Part shown: positions 55,101-63,417 of the stretch, piece after piece
Numbering within the stretch: position 1 is the first letter of the stretch
Layout of the letters: each line of letters starts with the position of its first letter
Source of the DNA: Rhodococcus sp. Z13
GTDB lineage: Bacteria > Actinomycetota > Actinomycetes > Mycobacteriales > Mycobacteriaceae
Assembly: GCF_025837095.1 (NCBI RefSeq)
Contig: NZ_CP107551.1
Span: 3,094,668 to 3,158,667 of the forward strand
DNA: 64,000 bases
Reading direction: 5' to 3'
Notes under the pieces: model-generated
Seen by the model: only the letters and a program-made list of their open reading frames with translations
Databases searched by the model: none
What the model was told of the DNA's origin: nothing
Made by a program: the position numbers and the translations under genes

Positions 55101-56731
55101 TCGAGGACGCCTCCCGACTGCGCGACGCGCTCGGGGTGCCGCTGCCGATCGGGGTACCGACGGTGTTCGTCGAGCCCGTGTCGGATCCGCTCGGCGACCT
55201 GATCGCCCGGCACGCCCGCACGCACGGGCCGTTCACCACCGCGGAGGCCGCGGCCCGGTTCGGTCTCGGGCCCGCGGTCGTCGAATCGGTCCTCACCCGT
55301 CTGGCCGACGAGAAGCGCGTCACCGCAGGGGAATTCCGCCCCGGTGCGACGGGATCGGAGTGGTGCGACAGCGAGGTGCTGCGCCGGTTGCGGCGCCGGT
55401 CCCTCGCGGCGGCGCGGCAGGACGTCGAGCCGGTCAGCACCGCGACGCTGGGCCGGTTCCTGCCCGACTGGCACCATCTCGGCACCGGCCCCGGGGCGAG
55501 CGCACTGTACGGGATCGACGGGGTGCTCACGGTCGTCGAACAGCTCGCCGGGGTGCCGGTCCCGGCGAGCGCTCTCGAGCCGCTGATCCTGGCGCCCCGG
55601 GTACGCGACTACAACCCGACGATGCTCGACGAGCTCACCACGACCGGTGAGGTGCTGTGGTCGGGTGCCGGGGCGATCTCCGGCAAGGACGGCTGGGTGG
55701 CGCTGCATCCGGCCGATCTGGCGCCGGTGAGCCTCCCACCCGCCGAGGACATCGAACTCGGTCCGGTGCACCGGGCGATCCTCGACTCGCTGGCCGGGGG
55801 TGGGGCGTTCTTCTTCCGGCAGCTGGTCGACGCGGTCACCGCACTGCACACCACCGCGAGCGACTCGCAGGTGGCCGACGCGCTGTGGGAGCTGGTGTGG
55901 GCGGGGCACGTCGCGGGCGACACCCTCGCCCCGCTGCGTGCGCTGATCGGCGACACCTCCCGCGCCAAGCCCGCGCACCGCACCCCGCGGCGGGCACCGC
56001 GGGCGCGGATGTACCGGGCCCGGCCGGTGGTGCCGAGCCGCACCGGGCCACCGACGGTGAGCGGCCGCTGGTCGCTGCTGCCCGAACGCGAGACCGACGC
56101 GACGGTGCGGGCCCACACCACCGCGGAGTTGCTGCTCGAACGCTACGGGGTGGTCACGCGCGGGGTGGTCGCCGGCGAGGGTGTGCCGGGCGGTTTCGCG
56201 ACGATGTACAAGGTGCTGGCCCGGTTCGAGGAGATGGGCCGGTGCCGCCGCGGCTATTTCGTCGATTCGCTCGGCGGCGCGCAGTTCTCCACCCCGGCGG
56301 TGGTGGACCGGCTGCGGTCGTTCTCCGATTCGATCGAGGGCCGGCACTCGGAGACCGCGGCCGTCACCCTGGCGGCGTGCGATCCGGCGAATCCGTACGG
56401 CGCGGCGTTGCCGTGGCCGAGGAGCGCCGCCGACGACGACGCACCGCGGCACCGGCCGGGCCGCAAGGCCGGGGGTCTCGTGGTGCTGGTCGACGGGCTG
56501 CTCGTGCTGTTCGTCGAACGCGGGGGCCGCACGCTGCTGACCTTCGACGACGATCCGGGCCGGTTGCGCAGTGCGTGCACATCGCTGGCCGCGACCGTCA
56601 AACGCGGCGGGGTCGACAAGATCGTGGTCGAGAAGGTCGACGGTGCGTCCATCCACGGGAACGAGTTCGCGGTGTACCTCGCCGAGGCGGGGTTCGCGGC
56701 GACGCCCCGCGGCTACCGGCTGAGGTTCTGA
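52172..56731 (+). CDS. lhr: Large helicase-related protein Lhr
   Basis: A 1519-aa superfamily 2 ATP-dependent 3'-5' helicase with Walker A APTGSGKT, DEVH box IVDEVHAV, GLSATVRP, and motif VI QRVGRAGH. A winged-helix and beta-barrel core and a large C-terminal region (from about 870) are characteristic of bacterial Lhr. In mycobacteria lhr is DNA-damage inducible. GTG at 52172 was chosen; a GTG 15 nt upstream is possible. Its stop lies 1 nt before nei2, indicating a joint repair transcript. Confidence 0.95.
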   Translation: MTDILERFSAPTREWFAGAFDAPTAAQLGAWEAISSGAHTLVVAPTGSGKTLSAFLWSLDRLSSTPADEHAAREHRTRVLYVSPLKALAVDVERNLRSPLVGITQTAKRLGLTPPEITVGVRSGDTSQADRRALARTPPDILITTPESLFLMLTSAARENLAGVETLIVDEVHAVAGTKRGAHLALSLERLDLLLKQPAQRIGLSATVRPHEEVGRFLVGSAPIRIVAPPSAKTWDLTVRVPVEDMTELGVSDPDEESLSPTPQAGSIWPHVEEQIVDLITEHRSTIVFANSRRLSERLTARLNEIHAERLGEEVDREHAPPAQLGSPTETVAGAPPVLARAHHGSVSKDQRALIEDDLKSGRLRCVVATSSLELGIDMGAVDLVIQVETPPSVASGLQRVGRAGHQVGETSRGVLFPKHRTDLVHCAVTVERMVEGHIEALQVPANPLDVLAQQTVAATALDPLDVDDWFDTVRRSGSFATLSRAVYESVLDLLAGRYPSDEFAELRPRVVWDREAGTLTGRPGAQRLAVTSGGTIPDRGLFTVYMVGEKNTRVGELDEEMVYESRVGDVFALGATSWRIEEITFDRVLVSPAYGRPGRLPFWHGDSQGRPAELGAALGEFLREMGHASPEDAETRCRKSGLDEYATGNLIRLLDEQRTATGHLPTDRTLVVERFRDELGDWRIVLHSPFGLRVHAPWALAVGARLLDRYGVESHPTPSDDGIIVRLPDTDDEPPGSEIFVFDTDEIDDIVTEQVGGSALFASRFRECAARALLLPRRNPGKRAPLWQQRQRSAQLLDVARRFPDFPILLETVRECLQDVYDLPALRGLLGRIAQRKIRLVEVETPTASPFATSLLFSYVGEFLYEGDSPLAERRAAALSLDSSLLAELLGRVELRELLDADVIEEAERELQRLTPERRARDAEGVADLLRLLGPLTDAELRERTTDDPAEWIADLETQRRALRVSYAGEHRWAAIEDASRLRDALGVPLPIGVPTVFVEPVSDPLGDLIARHARTHGPFTTAEAAARFGLGPAVVESVLTRLADEKRVTAGEFRPGATGSEWCDSEVLRRLRRRSLAAARQDVEPVSTATLGRFLPDWHHLGTGPGASALYGIDGVLTVVEQLAGVPVPASALEPLILAPRVRDYNPTMLDELTTTGEVLWSGAGAISGKDGWVALHPADLAPVSLPPAEDIELGPVHRAILDSLAGGGAFFFRQLVDAVTALHTTASDSQVADALWELVWAGHVAGDTLAPLRALIGDTSRAKPAHRTPRRAPRARMYRARPVVPSRTGPPTVSGRWSLLPERETDATVRAHTTAELLLERYGVVTRGVVAGEGVPGGFATMYKVLARFEEMGRCRRGYFVDSLGGAQFSTPAVVDRLRSFSDSIEGRHSETAAVTLAACDPANPYGAALPWPRSAADDDAPRHRPGRKAGGLVVLVDGLLVLFVERGGRTLLTFDDDPGRLRSACTSLAATVKRGGVDKIVVEKVDGASIHGNEFAVYLAEAGFAATPRGYRLRF

Positions 56732-56732
56732 C

Positions 56733-57533
56733 TTGCCGGAGGGAGATACCGTCTTCCGCGCCGCGCGGCGGCTGCGCGCGGCCCTGGAGGGGAAGGTGCT
56801 GACAGAGACCGATTTCCGCGTTCCCCGTTTCGCGACGGCCGATTTCACCGGCCGCACCGTCGACGAAGTGGTCTCGCGCGGCAAGCACCTGCTGATCCGG
56901 GTCGCGGACGTCTCCGTGCACACGCACCTGAAGATGGAGGGTGAGTGGCACGTCTACGAACGCGGAACCCGTTGGCGCAAGCCCGGGTACAAGGCCCGGA
57001 TCGTGCTCGGCACCGAGGAGGTGCAGGCGGTGGGCTTCGAACTCGGCATCGTCGAGGTGCTGGCCCGCGACCGGGAGAACGAGGCCGTCGGGCATCTCGG
57101 CCCGGATCTCCTCGGCCCGGACTGGGATCCGGAGCGGGCCGCGGCGAATCTGGCGCGCGATCCCGGCCGGCCGATCGGGGTGGCGCTGCTCGATCAGCGC
57201 ATCATGGCCGGGGTCGGCAACGTCTACCGGTCCGAACTGTGTTTCCTGCGCGGTGTCGATCCGTGGACGCCGGTCGGTGAGGCGGGTGCTCCGGCGGCCT
57301 GGGTCGATCTCGCGCACCGATTGCTGACCGCGAATCGCGATCGGACGACGCGGATCACCACCGGCGACCGACGGCCGGGCCGCAATCTGTGGGTGTACGG
57401 GCGGCGCGGGAAGCCGTGCCGGCGCTGCCACACCCCGATCCGGTCCGGGGAGATCGGGACCGCGACCGATCCGGAACGCGTGGTGTACCGGTGCCCGCGC
57501 TGTCAGCCGTCCCGCGAGAGGGTTTCCGGCTGA
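56733..57533 (+). CDS. nei2: Formamidopyrimidine/endonuclease VIII-type DNA glycosylase
   Basis: A 266-aa base-excision enzyme with AP-lyase activity. The catalytic Pro2-Glu3 follows directly after the start, which fixes the unusual TTG start at 56733. The helix-two-turn-helix (DQRIMAGVGNVYRSELCF) and the C-terminal zinc finger (CRRCHTP...CPRC) are intact. The next gene (TetR, opposite strand) overlaps its 3' end by 31 bp. Orthologue of Rv3297 beside lhr. Confidence 0.93.
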   Translation: MPEGDTVFRAARRLRAALEGKVLTETDFRVPRFATADFTGRTVDEVVSRGKHLLIRVADVSVHTHLKMEGEWHVYERGTRWRKPGYKARIVLGTEEVQAVGFELGIVEVLARDRENEAVGHLGPDLLGPDWDPERAAANLARDPGRPIGVALLDQRIMAGVGNVYRSELCFLRGVDPWTPVGEAGAPAAWVDLAHRLLTANRDRTTRITTGDRRPGRNLWVYGRRGKPCRRCHTPIRSGEIGTATDPERVVYRCPRCQPSRERVSG

Positions 57534-58141
57534 GTCGCCGGCCACCGCGTGTGGCCGGCCTGTTCGACCAGCCCGACGCAGTGCCGGATCAGCGTCTCCC
57601 GCGACACCGCGAGGTCGCCTTCGAGATAACCCATGAAGAGACTGGTGAGCGCCCCGACGACGCCGAGCGCGACCATGCTGCGGTGCCCCTCGTCGCCGCC
57701 CGGGGGCAGCTGGTCGCGGACGAGCGCGACGAAGCTGGGGGCGAGTTCGACGCCGCGTCGGCTGATCGCCGGTTCGCGCAGCGGCGCCAGGAGCAGGACC
57801 CGTCCCTTGGCGGGGTCGTCGACCATGAGCTCGACGAAGGCCCGCACCGCCGCCTCGGCGCGTCCGGCGGGCGGGGCGGAGATCACCGCCCGGGCGAGAG
57901 CGTCGCGGGCCTGGTTCGCGACGTGGGCGTAGACCTCGCGGACGAAGGTGTCGCGGTCGGCGAAGCTCTCGTAGAAGTACCGTTCGGTGAGTTCGGCGGC
58001 GCGGCACACCGCCCGGACGTTGGCGGCGGCACCATCGGTCGAGCCGAGCAGGTCGACGCCCACGGCCAGCAGCCGTTCCCGCCGCAGTCGACGCCGTTCC
58101 CTGAGGTCGACGCCTGCCCAGCTGCGTCGCGTGGTGTCCAC
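57503..58141 (-). CDS. TetR-family transcriptional regulator
   Basis: A 212-aa regulator with an N-terminal helix-turn-helix (RERLLAVGVDLLGSTDGAAANVRAVCRAAELTERYFYESFADRD) and a ligand domain. GTG at 58141 with a GGGAAG site about 11 nt upstream. It is divergent from the MpaB-like gene, whose start codon lies within a palindrome that is its likely operator. Its 3' end overlaps nei2 by 31 bp in the convergent sense. Confidence 0.89.
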   Translation of the reverse strand: MDTTRRSWAGVDLRERRRLRRERLLAVGVDLLGSTDGAAANVRAVCRAAELTERYFYESFADRDTFVREVYAHVANQARDALARAVISAPPAGRAEAAVRAFVELMVDDPAKGRVLLLAPLREPAISRRGVELAPSFVALVRDQLPPGGDEGHRSMVALGVVGALTSLFMGYLEGDLAVSRETLIRHCVGLVEQAGHTRWPATQPETLSRDG

Positions 58142-58182
58142 TGGAGTCGCTTCCCGTCGTTGACTGCGTGCCCGCCGAATCC

Positions 58183-58188
58183 TACTCT
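58183..58188 (+). promoter_or_regulatory. -10 box of the MpaB-like gene (leaderless)
   Basis: TACTCT ends 6 nt before the ATG at 58195. Confidence 0.5.
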
Positions 58189-58208
58189 GACAACATGCGT
58201 AGTCAGAG
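58185..58208. promoter_or_regulatory. Candidate TetR operator spanning the MpaB-like start codon
   Basis: CTCTGAC (58185-58191) and GTCAGAG (58202-58208) are perfect 7-bp arms with a 10-bp spacer holding the ATG. The site overlaps the -10 box and start, which fits repression by the divergent TetR protein. Confidence 0.65.
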
Positions 58209-59268
58209 CTCCGCCGAGCCGGGCACCGCCCCTTCCTCCGACGAGCGGCGGGCCGCTGCCGGGTCTCACGAGCGGGTCGCTCCGAAGCCCCACGAGCGGG
58301 TCGCTCCGAAGCCCCACGAGCGGGTCGCTCCGAAGCCTCTGGGCCCCGACTCGCTGACCTGGAGGTACTTCGGCGGCTGGCGGGGCATGATCTTCGGACC
58401 GTGGGCGGGGTCGATGCAGAACATGCACCCCGGTCTCGGCGCGGGCGTCGAGGAGCACTCGGATTTCTTCGACGAGCGCTGGGAACGCCTCTACCGCTCG
58501 CTGTACCCGATCTACGGCGTCGTCTTCGACGGTCCCCGCGCGGCGGAGACGGCAGCGAAGGTGCGCGGCTACCACAACACCATCAAGGGCGTGGACAAGA
58601 AGGGCCGTAGATACCACGCCCTCGACCCGGAGACCTTCTACTGGGCGCACGCGACCTTCTTCTACAGCCTGGTCGTGTCCATCGAGTGGTTCGACGGTCC
58701 GCTCACCCTCGAGGACAAGCACCGGCTCTTCGACGAGCACGTGCAGTGGTACCGCCTGTACGGCATGCCGATGCACCCGGTCCCCGAGTCCTGGGAGGCC
58801 TTCCTCGAGTACTGGGACCACATGTGCCGCAACGTCCTGGAGGACAACAAGGCCGCCCGGGACGTGCTGGACATGTGGCGGATCGGCCGCCCGCCCTATC
58901 TGTGGTGGTTCCCCGAACCCCTCTGGAGGATCATCCGCCCGCCGGTGATCGCCGGGTTCCTGTGGCTGACGATCGGCCTGTACGACCCGCCGGTGCGCGA
59001 CCTGCTCGGCTACCGCTGGAGCCGGCCCGAGGCCACCCTCCACGCCCTGATCGGCCGCGCGATCGGTCTCGGCGGCCGGCTCGTGCCGTGGCGCTACCGC
59101 TACCACCCGCGGGCCCGCGCGGGGTGGGACCGCGCCTTCGGCCGCATTCCCGCCGCCGGGCTGCTCGAGACCCCGGCCCGCAACCTGCCGCCGGTGGACC
59201 GCCGCGACTCGCCGATGCACTACAGCCCGAGGGTGACACGCCGGAATCGCCCGTCCGTTTCACCCTGA
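58195..59268 (+). CDS. MpaB-family (DUF2236, latex-clearing-protein-like) oxygenase-related protein
   Basis: A 357-aa protein of the heme-binding MpaB/Lcp superfamily. Conserved parts are DSLTWRYFGGWRGMIFGPWAGSMQNMHP, the YHNTIKGVD and HATFFYSLVVSIEWF stretch with candidate heme ligands, and WRYRYHPRARAG near the end. The substrate is unknown; rubber cleavage needs a Tat signal, which is absent. Residues 25-48 are three tandem HERVAPKP repeats from a 24-bp DNA repeat. Leaderless start at the ATG inside a palindrome; in-frame GTG at 58168 rejected. A convergent neighbour is not present; a membrane gene follows 33 nt later. Confidence 0.84.
   Translation: MRSQSSAEPGTAPSSDERRAAAGSHERVAPKPHERVAPKPHERVAPKPLGPDSLTWRYFGGWRGMIFGPWAGSMQNMHPGLGAGVEEHSDFFDERWERLYRSLYPIYGVVFDGPRAAETAAKVRGYHNTIKGVDKKGRRYHALDPETFYWAHATFFYSLVVSIEWFDGPLTLEDKHRLFDEHVQWYRLYGMPMHPVPESWEAFLEYWDHMCRNVLEDNKAARDVLDMWRIGRPPYLWWFPEPLWRIIRPPVIAGFLWLTIGLYDPPVRDLLGYRWSRPEATLHALIGRAIGLGGRLVPWRYRYHPRARAGWDRAFGRIPAAGLLETPARNLPPVDRRDSPMHYSPRVTRRNRPSVSP
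58267..58338 (+). repeat. Three tandem 24-bp repeats in the MpaB-like gene
   Basis: The unit starting CACGAGCGGGTCGCTCCGAA occurs at 58267, 58291 and 58315, identical except for the last base of copy three. It encodes HERVAPKP three times and keeps the frame. Confidence 0.92.
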
Positions 59269-59301
59269 CGCATTCCCGCCGACCTGTGCGAATCTGAGTG
59301 G

Positions 59302-59820
59302 GTGTCCACGCCCTCGTACCTGTCGTCCGGACGCCGACCGCTCTCCCGCGAGGCGGCGGCCTCCCGCATCAGCGCCTACGTCTACGGCAACATCCTGGTC
59401 CTGGCGGCCCTGGTCCCGATCACGACGTCCCCCCAGTACGTGGGGATCGCGATCGTGCTCGGCACCGCGCTGTCGACCTTCATCGCGCACGTCTTCGCCG
59501 AGTCCGTCTCGCAGTCCGTGCGGTCCGGGGAGCAGCTGACACGCGCCGAGCGGATCGAGGAACTCCGCGATTCGGTGCCCATCCTCTCGTCGGCGGTGAT
59601 GCCCTGCCTGATCCTGCTCACGGCCTGGTTCGGCTGGCTCGAGCCACGGACCGCGCATCTCCTCGCGGAGGTCGCGGTGCTGGTTCGTATCGGGTCGACG
59701 ATCTTCGTCGTGCGGCGGCTGCAGGGACACAAACCGAACACCCGCACGGCGGTCGCCGCAGTGGGGCTCGTGCTGGTCGCGACGATCGTGGTGATCGTGA
59801 AGGTCGTGCTCACCCACTGA
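59302..59820 (+). CDS. Membrane protein of unknown function
   Basis: A 172-aa protein with four to five hydrophobic segments (ISAYVYGNILVLAALVPITT, YVGIAIVLGTALSTFIAHVFAE, SSAVMPCLILLTAWFGWL, AVGLVLVATIVVIVKVVL). GTG at 59302 lies 33 nt after the MpaB-like gene and may be co-transcribed. I do not recognise the family. Confidence 0.75.
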   Translation: MSTPSYLSSGRRPLSREAAASRISAYVYGNILVLAALVPITTSPQYVGIAIVLGTALSTFIAHVFAESVSQSVRSGEQLTRAERIEELRDSVPILSSAVMPCLILLTAWFGWLEPRTAHLLAEVAVLVRIGSTIFVVRRLQGHKPNTRTAVAAVGLVLVATIVVIVKVVLTH

Positions 59821-59845
59821 GTCGACCGAGTTCACCGAGCTCCCA

Positions 59846-59860
59846 GGGCGCGCCGCGCCC
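59846..59860. terminator. Short hairpin between the membrane gene and glpD
   Basis: GGGCGC/GCGCCC with a 3-nt loop between convergent stops. Weak but in the expected place. Confidence 0.4.
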
Positions 59861-59874
59861 GGCCCGCCCACGGT

Positions 59875-61605
59875 TCAGGTGATCGGTACCGGTTCGAGGA
59901 TTTCCGGGCGGGCCTCGGGGGCCGCGGCACGCAAGGCGTCGGCCGACTCGTCGTCCGGTTGCGACTGCGACCGGATCTCGGCCTCGACGCGCGCCCGGTA
60001 GGTCTCGATCTCCCGGTCGATCGTCTCGTCGTCCCAGCCCAGGATCGGTGCGACGAGCCGGGCCACCTGCTCCGCGCAGTGCGCCCCGCGGTGCGGGTAC
60101 TCGATGGCGATTCGGGTGCGGCGCGCCAGCAGGTCCTCGAGGTGCAGCGCGCCCTCCGCAGCGGCGCCGTAGACGATCTCGACCTGCAGGTACTGCGGGG
60201 CGTCGGTGAGGGGTTCGAGGAGTTCGGGCCGGCCCTTCGCGAGCGCCAGCACGTCCTCGACGAGCGAGCCGTAGCGGTCGAGCAGGTGCTTGACCCGGTA
60301 GGGGTGCAGACCGAACTCCTCGGCAAGGTGCATGGTCTGGTTGACCAGCGCGAAGTAGCCGTCGGCCCCCACGAGGGGCACCTTCTCGGTGATCGACGAC
60401 GCGATGCGGGCCGGGATGTCCTCGGCCGCGAGATCGACGGCGTCCTCGGCCATCACCCGGTAGGTCGTGTACTTGCCGCCGGCGATCGCGACGAGGCCCG
60501 GCGCCACCCGCGCGACGGCGTGCTCGCGCGACAGCTTCGACGTCTCGTCGCTCTCCCCCGCCAGCAGCGGACGCAGCCCGGCGTACACCCCGTCGATGTC
60601 GTCGTGGGTGAGCGGCACGACCAGCACCCGGTTGACGTGGTCGAGGATGTAGTCGATGTCGGCCTTCGTCGCCGCCGGGTGCGCGAGGTCGAGATTCCAG
60701 TCGGTGTCGGTGGTGCCGATGATCCAGTGGTTGCCCCACGGGATGACGAACAGCACCGACTTCTCGGTGCGCAGGATGATCGCCGAGTCGCTGACGATGC
60801 GGTCGCGGGGCACGACGATGTGCACGCCCTTCGACGCCCGCACCCGGAACCGTCCGCGCTGGCGCGACAGCGCCTGGATCTCGTCGGTCCACACGCCGGT
60901 CGCGTTGATCACCGCGTGGGCCCGCACCTCGGTGACGGTGCCGTCCTCGCTGTCGCGCACCCGCACTCCCGACACCCGGTCGGCCTCGCGCAGGAATCCC
61001 ACGACCTGCGTGGACGTCCGCACCACCGCCCCGTAGTGGGCGGCCGTCCGCGCGACGGTCATGGTGTGGCGGGCGTCGTCGACGACGGTGTCGTAGTAGC
61101 GGATCCCGCCGACGAGCGAGTTCCGTTTGAGCCCCGGCGCCATGCGCAGTGCGCCGGAGCGGGTGAGGTGTTTCTGCGCGGGAACCGATTTCGCGCCGCC
61201 GAGCCGGTCGTAGAGGAAGATGCCCGCCCCGATGTAGGGGCGCTCCCACACCCGGTGGGTGAGCGGGAACAGGAATTTCAGCGGCTTGACCAGGTGCGGG
61301 GCCAGCGTCGTCAGGGCGAGTTCGCGTTCGCGCAGGGCCTCGCGCACCAACCCGAACTCGAGCTGTTCGAGATAGCGCAGGCCCCCGTGGAACATCTTCG
61401 ACGACCGGCTCGACGTGCCGGACGCGAAGTCCCGGGCCTCGACGAGCGCGACCCGCAGGCCCCGGGTGGCGGCGTCCAGGGCGGCACCGGCGCCGACGAC
61501 GCCTCCGCCGATCACGACGACGTCGAACTGTTCGGTGGCGAGCCGACGCCAGGCCTCGGCGCGCTGCTGCGGACCGAGGAGTTGCACACTCGAATGGTTG
61601 GTCAC
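59875..61605 (-). CDS. glpD: Glycerol-3-phosphate dehydrogenase (FAD)
   Basis: Membrane-associated flavoenzyme of 576 aa that oxidises sn-glycerol-3-phosphate to dihydroxyacetone phosphate and reduces quinone. It has the FAD Rossmann motif VVVIGGGVVGAGAALDA, SSRSSKMFHGGLRYLEQLEFGLV and the C-terminal DAO region (GGKYTTYRVMAEDAV). GTG at 61605 follows GGAG with 8-nt spacing. Divergent from glpK, whose product is its substrate; the intergenic region has a repeated GGTTGTGG motif. Orthologue of glpD2. Confidence 0.94.
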   Translation of the reverse strand: MTNHSSVQLLGPQQRAEAWRRLATEQFDVVVIGGGVVGAGAALDAATRGLRVALVEARDFASGTSSRSSKMFHGGLRYLEQLEFGLVREALRERELALTTLAPHLVKPLKFLFPLTHRVWERPYIGAGIFLYDRLGGAKSVPAQKHLTRSGALRMAPGLKRNSLVGGIRYYDTVVDDARHTMTVARTAAHYGAVVRTSTQVVGFLREADRVSGVRVRDSEDGTVTEVRAHAVINATGVWTDEIQALSRQRGRFRVRASKGVHIVVPRDRIVSDSAIILRTEKSVLFVIPWGNHWIIGTTDTDWNLDLAHPAATKADIDYILDHVNRVLVVPLTHDDIDGVYAGLRPLLAGESDETSKLSREHAVARVAPGLVAIAGGKYTTYRVMAEDAVDLAAEDIPARIASSITEKVPLVGADGYFALVNQTMHLAEEFGLHPYRVKHLLDRYGSLVEDVLALAKGRPELLEPLTDAPQYLQVEIVYGAAAEGALHLEDLLARRTRIAIEYPHRGAHCAEQVARLVAPILGWDDETIDREIETYRARVEAEIRSQSQPDDESADALRAAAPEARPEILEPVPIT

Positions 61606-61866
61606 CGCACCCGCTCCCGTGAGTCGCCGACGTGTCGCGATCAAGGCTAGTGGCTCGAGCGGCCCGGCGTGCGGTGGAAACGTGGCAGTCGGGCCCACAA
61701 CCCTGATGTACGTTCGCACCCCGAATCGACGACCTCAGCGGTTGTGGACCTCGTTTCCCGGTTGTGGGCTTCCGTGCGCACGCGGGCGTGGACGCTAGTA
61801 GGTTCATGCGCGCAGCGTGCGGTGAGCACGTTGCGCACGACCGTTCCCGTCACCCGAGGACCACCA
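61606..61866. other. Divergent glpD/glpK regulatory region
   Basis: 261 bp. GCCCACAACC (61693-61702) is repeated in reverse as GGTTGTGGGC (61760-61769), with a third copy GGTTGTGG at 61740-61747; the last two centres are about 21 bp apart. A candidate glpD -10 (TAGCCT, minus strand, near 61645) is present. These repeats may be sites for a glycerol regulator. Confidence 0.55.
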
Positions 61867-63381
61867 GTGAAACAGTTCATCGCGGCGATCGACCAGGGCA
61901 CCACGTCGAGCCGGTGCATCATCTTCGACCACGACGGGCGCATCGTGTCGGTCGCCCAGAAGGAGCACCGGCAGTACTTCCCGCGGGCGGGCTGGGTCGA
62001 GCACGACCCGGAGGAGTTGTGGCTCAACACCCGTGAGGTCGGGGCGGCGGCGCTGGCGAAGGCGGATCTGCGCCGCGACGACATCGCCGCGATCGGCATC
62101 ACGAACCAGCGCGAGACCACCGTGGTGTGGGATCGCACCACCGGAAAGCCGGTGTACAACGCGATCGTCTGGCAGGACACCCGCACCGACCGCATCGTCG
62201 AGGAACTCGGCGGGGAGGCCGGGCCGGACCGGTTCCGGCACGTCACCGGCCTGCCGCTGTCGACCTACTTCGCGGGCCCGAAGGTGCGGTGGATCCTCGA
62301 CAACGTCGACGGGGCCCGCGCCCGCGCCGAAGCCGGCGACCTCGCGTTCGGCACCGTCGACAGCTGGATCCTGTGGAATCTCACCGGCGGGCTCGGCGAG
62401 GAGGGACAGCCGCCGGGCCTGCACGTCACGGACGTCACCAACGCCTCGCGCACCCTGCTCATGGATCTCGGGACCCAGCAATGGGATCCGGAGATCTGCG
62501 CGGAACTCGGGATCCCGATGTCGATGCTGCCGGAGATCCGCAGTTCGTCGGAGGTCTACGGGCACGCCCGCGAACGCGGTCCCCTCGCGGGGGTGCCGAT
62601 CGCCGGGATCCTCGGCGACCAGCAGGCCGCAACCTTCGGGCAGGGCTGCCTGTCCCCCGGCGAAGCGAAGAACACCTACGGCACCGGCAACTTCCTGCTG
62701 CTCAACACCGGCACCACCCCGGTGCGCAGCAACCACGGTCTCCTCACCACCGTCTGCTACCGGATCGGCGACGCCCCGGCCGTCTACGCGCTCGAGGGGT
62801 CGGTCGCGGTGACGGGTTCGCTCGTGCAGTGGCTACGCGACAATCTCGGGATCATCCGGTCCGCCGACGAGGTCGAGGCGCTCGCGGCGAGCGTCCCCGA
62901 CAACGGCGGCGCCTACTTCGTGCCGGCCTTCTCGGGACTTTTCGCGCCGCGCTGGCGGCCCGACGCCCGCGGGGTGATCGCGGGCCTGACCCGGTTCGTG
63001 GAGAAGGGACATCTGGCGCGGGCGGCGCTCGAGGCGACCGCCTACCAGACCCGGGAGGTCATCGAGGCGATGAACGCCGACTCCGGGGTCGAACTGAGCA
63101 CGCTCAAGGCGGACGGCGGCATGGTCGCCAACGAACTGCTCATGCAGTTCCAGTCCGACATCCTCGGGGTGCCGGTGGTGCGTCCCGTCGTCTCGGAGAC
63201 CACCGCGCTCGGTGCGGCCTACGCGGCGGGCCTGGCCGTGGGGTTCTGGAAGGACGAGGACGAGATCCGCCGCAACTGGACCGCCGGCCGCACCTGGGAG
63301 CCGCAGATGGACGTCCGGGAGCGGGAGCGACTGTTCGCCGAGTGGAACAAGGCCGTCGAACGCACCTACGACTGGGCCTGA
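61867..63381 (+). CDS. glpK: Glycerol kinase
   Basis: ATP-dependent kinase of 504 aa making glycerol-3-phosphate. FGGY-family signatures are [55 protein letters not shown] and the C-terminal [26 protein letters not shown] at 61867 follows GAGGA by about 7 nt; the 66-codon in-frame extension upstream is rejected. Convergent with the lpdA-like gene at 36 nt. Confidence 0.95.
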   Translation: MKQFIAAIDQGTTSSRCIIFDHDGRIVSVAQKEHRQYFPRAGWVEHDPEELWLNTREVGAAALAKADLRRDDIAAIGITNQRETTVVWDRTTGKPVYNAIVWQDTRTDRIVEELGGEAGPDRFRHVTGLPLSTYFAGPKVRWILDNVDGARARAEAGDLAFGTVDSWILWNLTGGLGEEGQPPGLHVTDVTNASRTLLMDLGTQQWDPEICAELGIPMSMLPEIRSSSEVYGHARERGPLAGVPIAGILGDQQAATFGQGCLSPGEAKNTYGTGNFLLLNTGTTPVRSNHGLLTTVCYRIGDAPAVYALEGSVAVTGSLVQWLRDNLGIIRSADEVEALAASVPDNGGAYFVPAFSGLFAPRWRPDARGVIAGLTRFVEKGHLARAALEATAYQTREVIEAMNADSGVELSTLKADGGMVANELLMQFQSDILGVPVVRPVVSETTALGAAYAAGLAVGFWKDEDEIRRNWTAGRTWEPQMDVRERERLFAEWNKAVERTYDWA

Positions 63382-63417
63382 GCGGGGCGGGCTCCGGACG
63401 GTCCCACCCCGTCGGGG

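Noticed and set aside
52106-56923. A 1605-codon open frame on the minus strand opposite lhr
   Set aside because: It is antisense to a gene with clear helicase motifs. Its composition (Arg/Gly/His/Asp-rich, no domain) is that expected from GC-rich codon bias, and no promoter or ribosome-binding site supports it.
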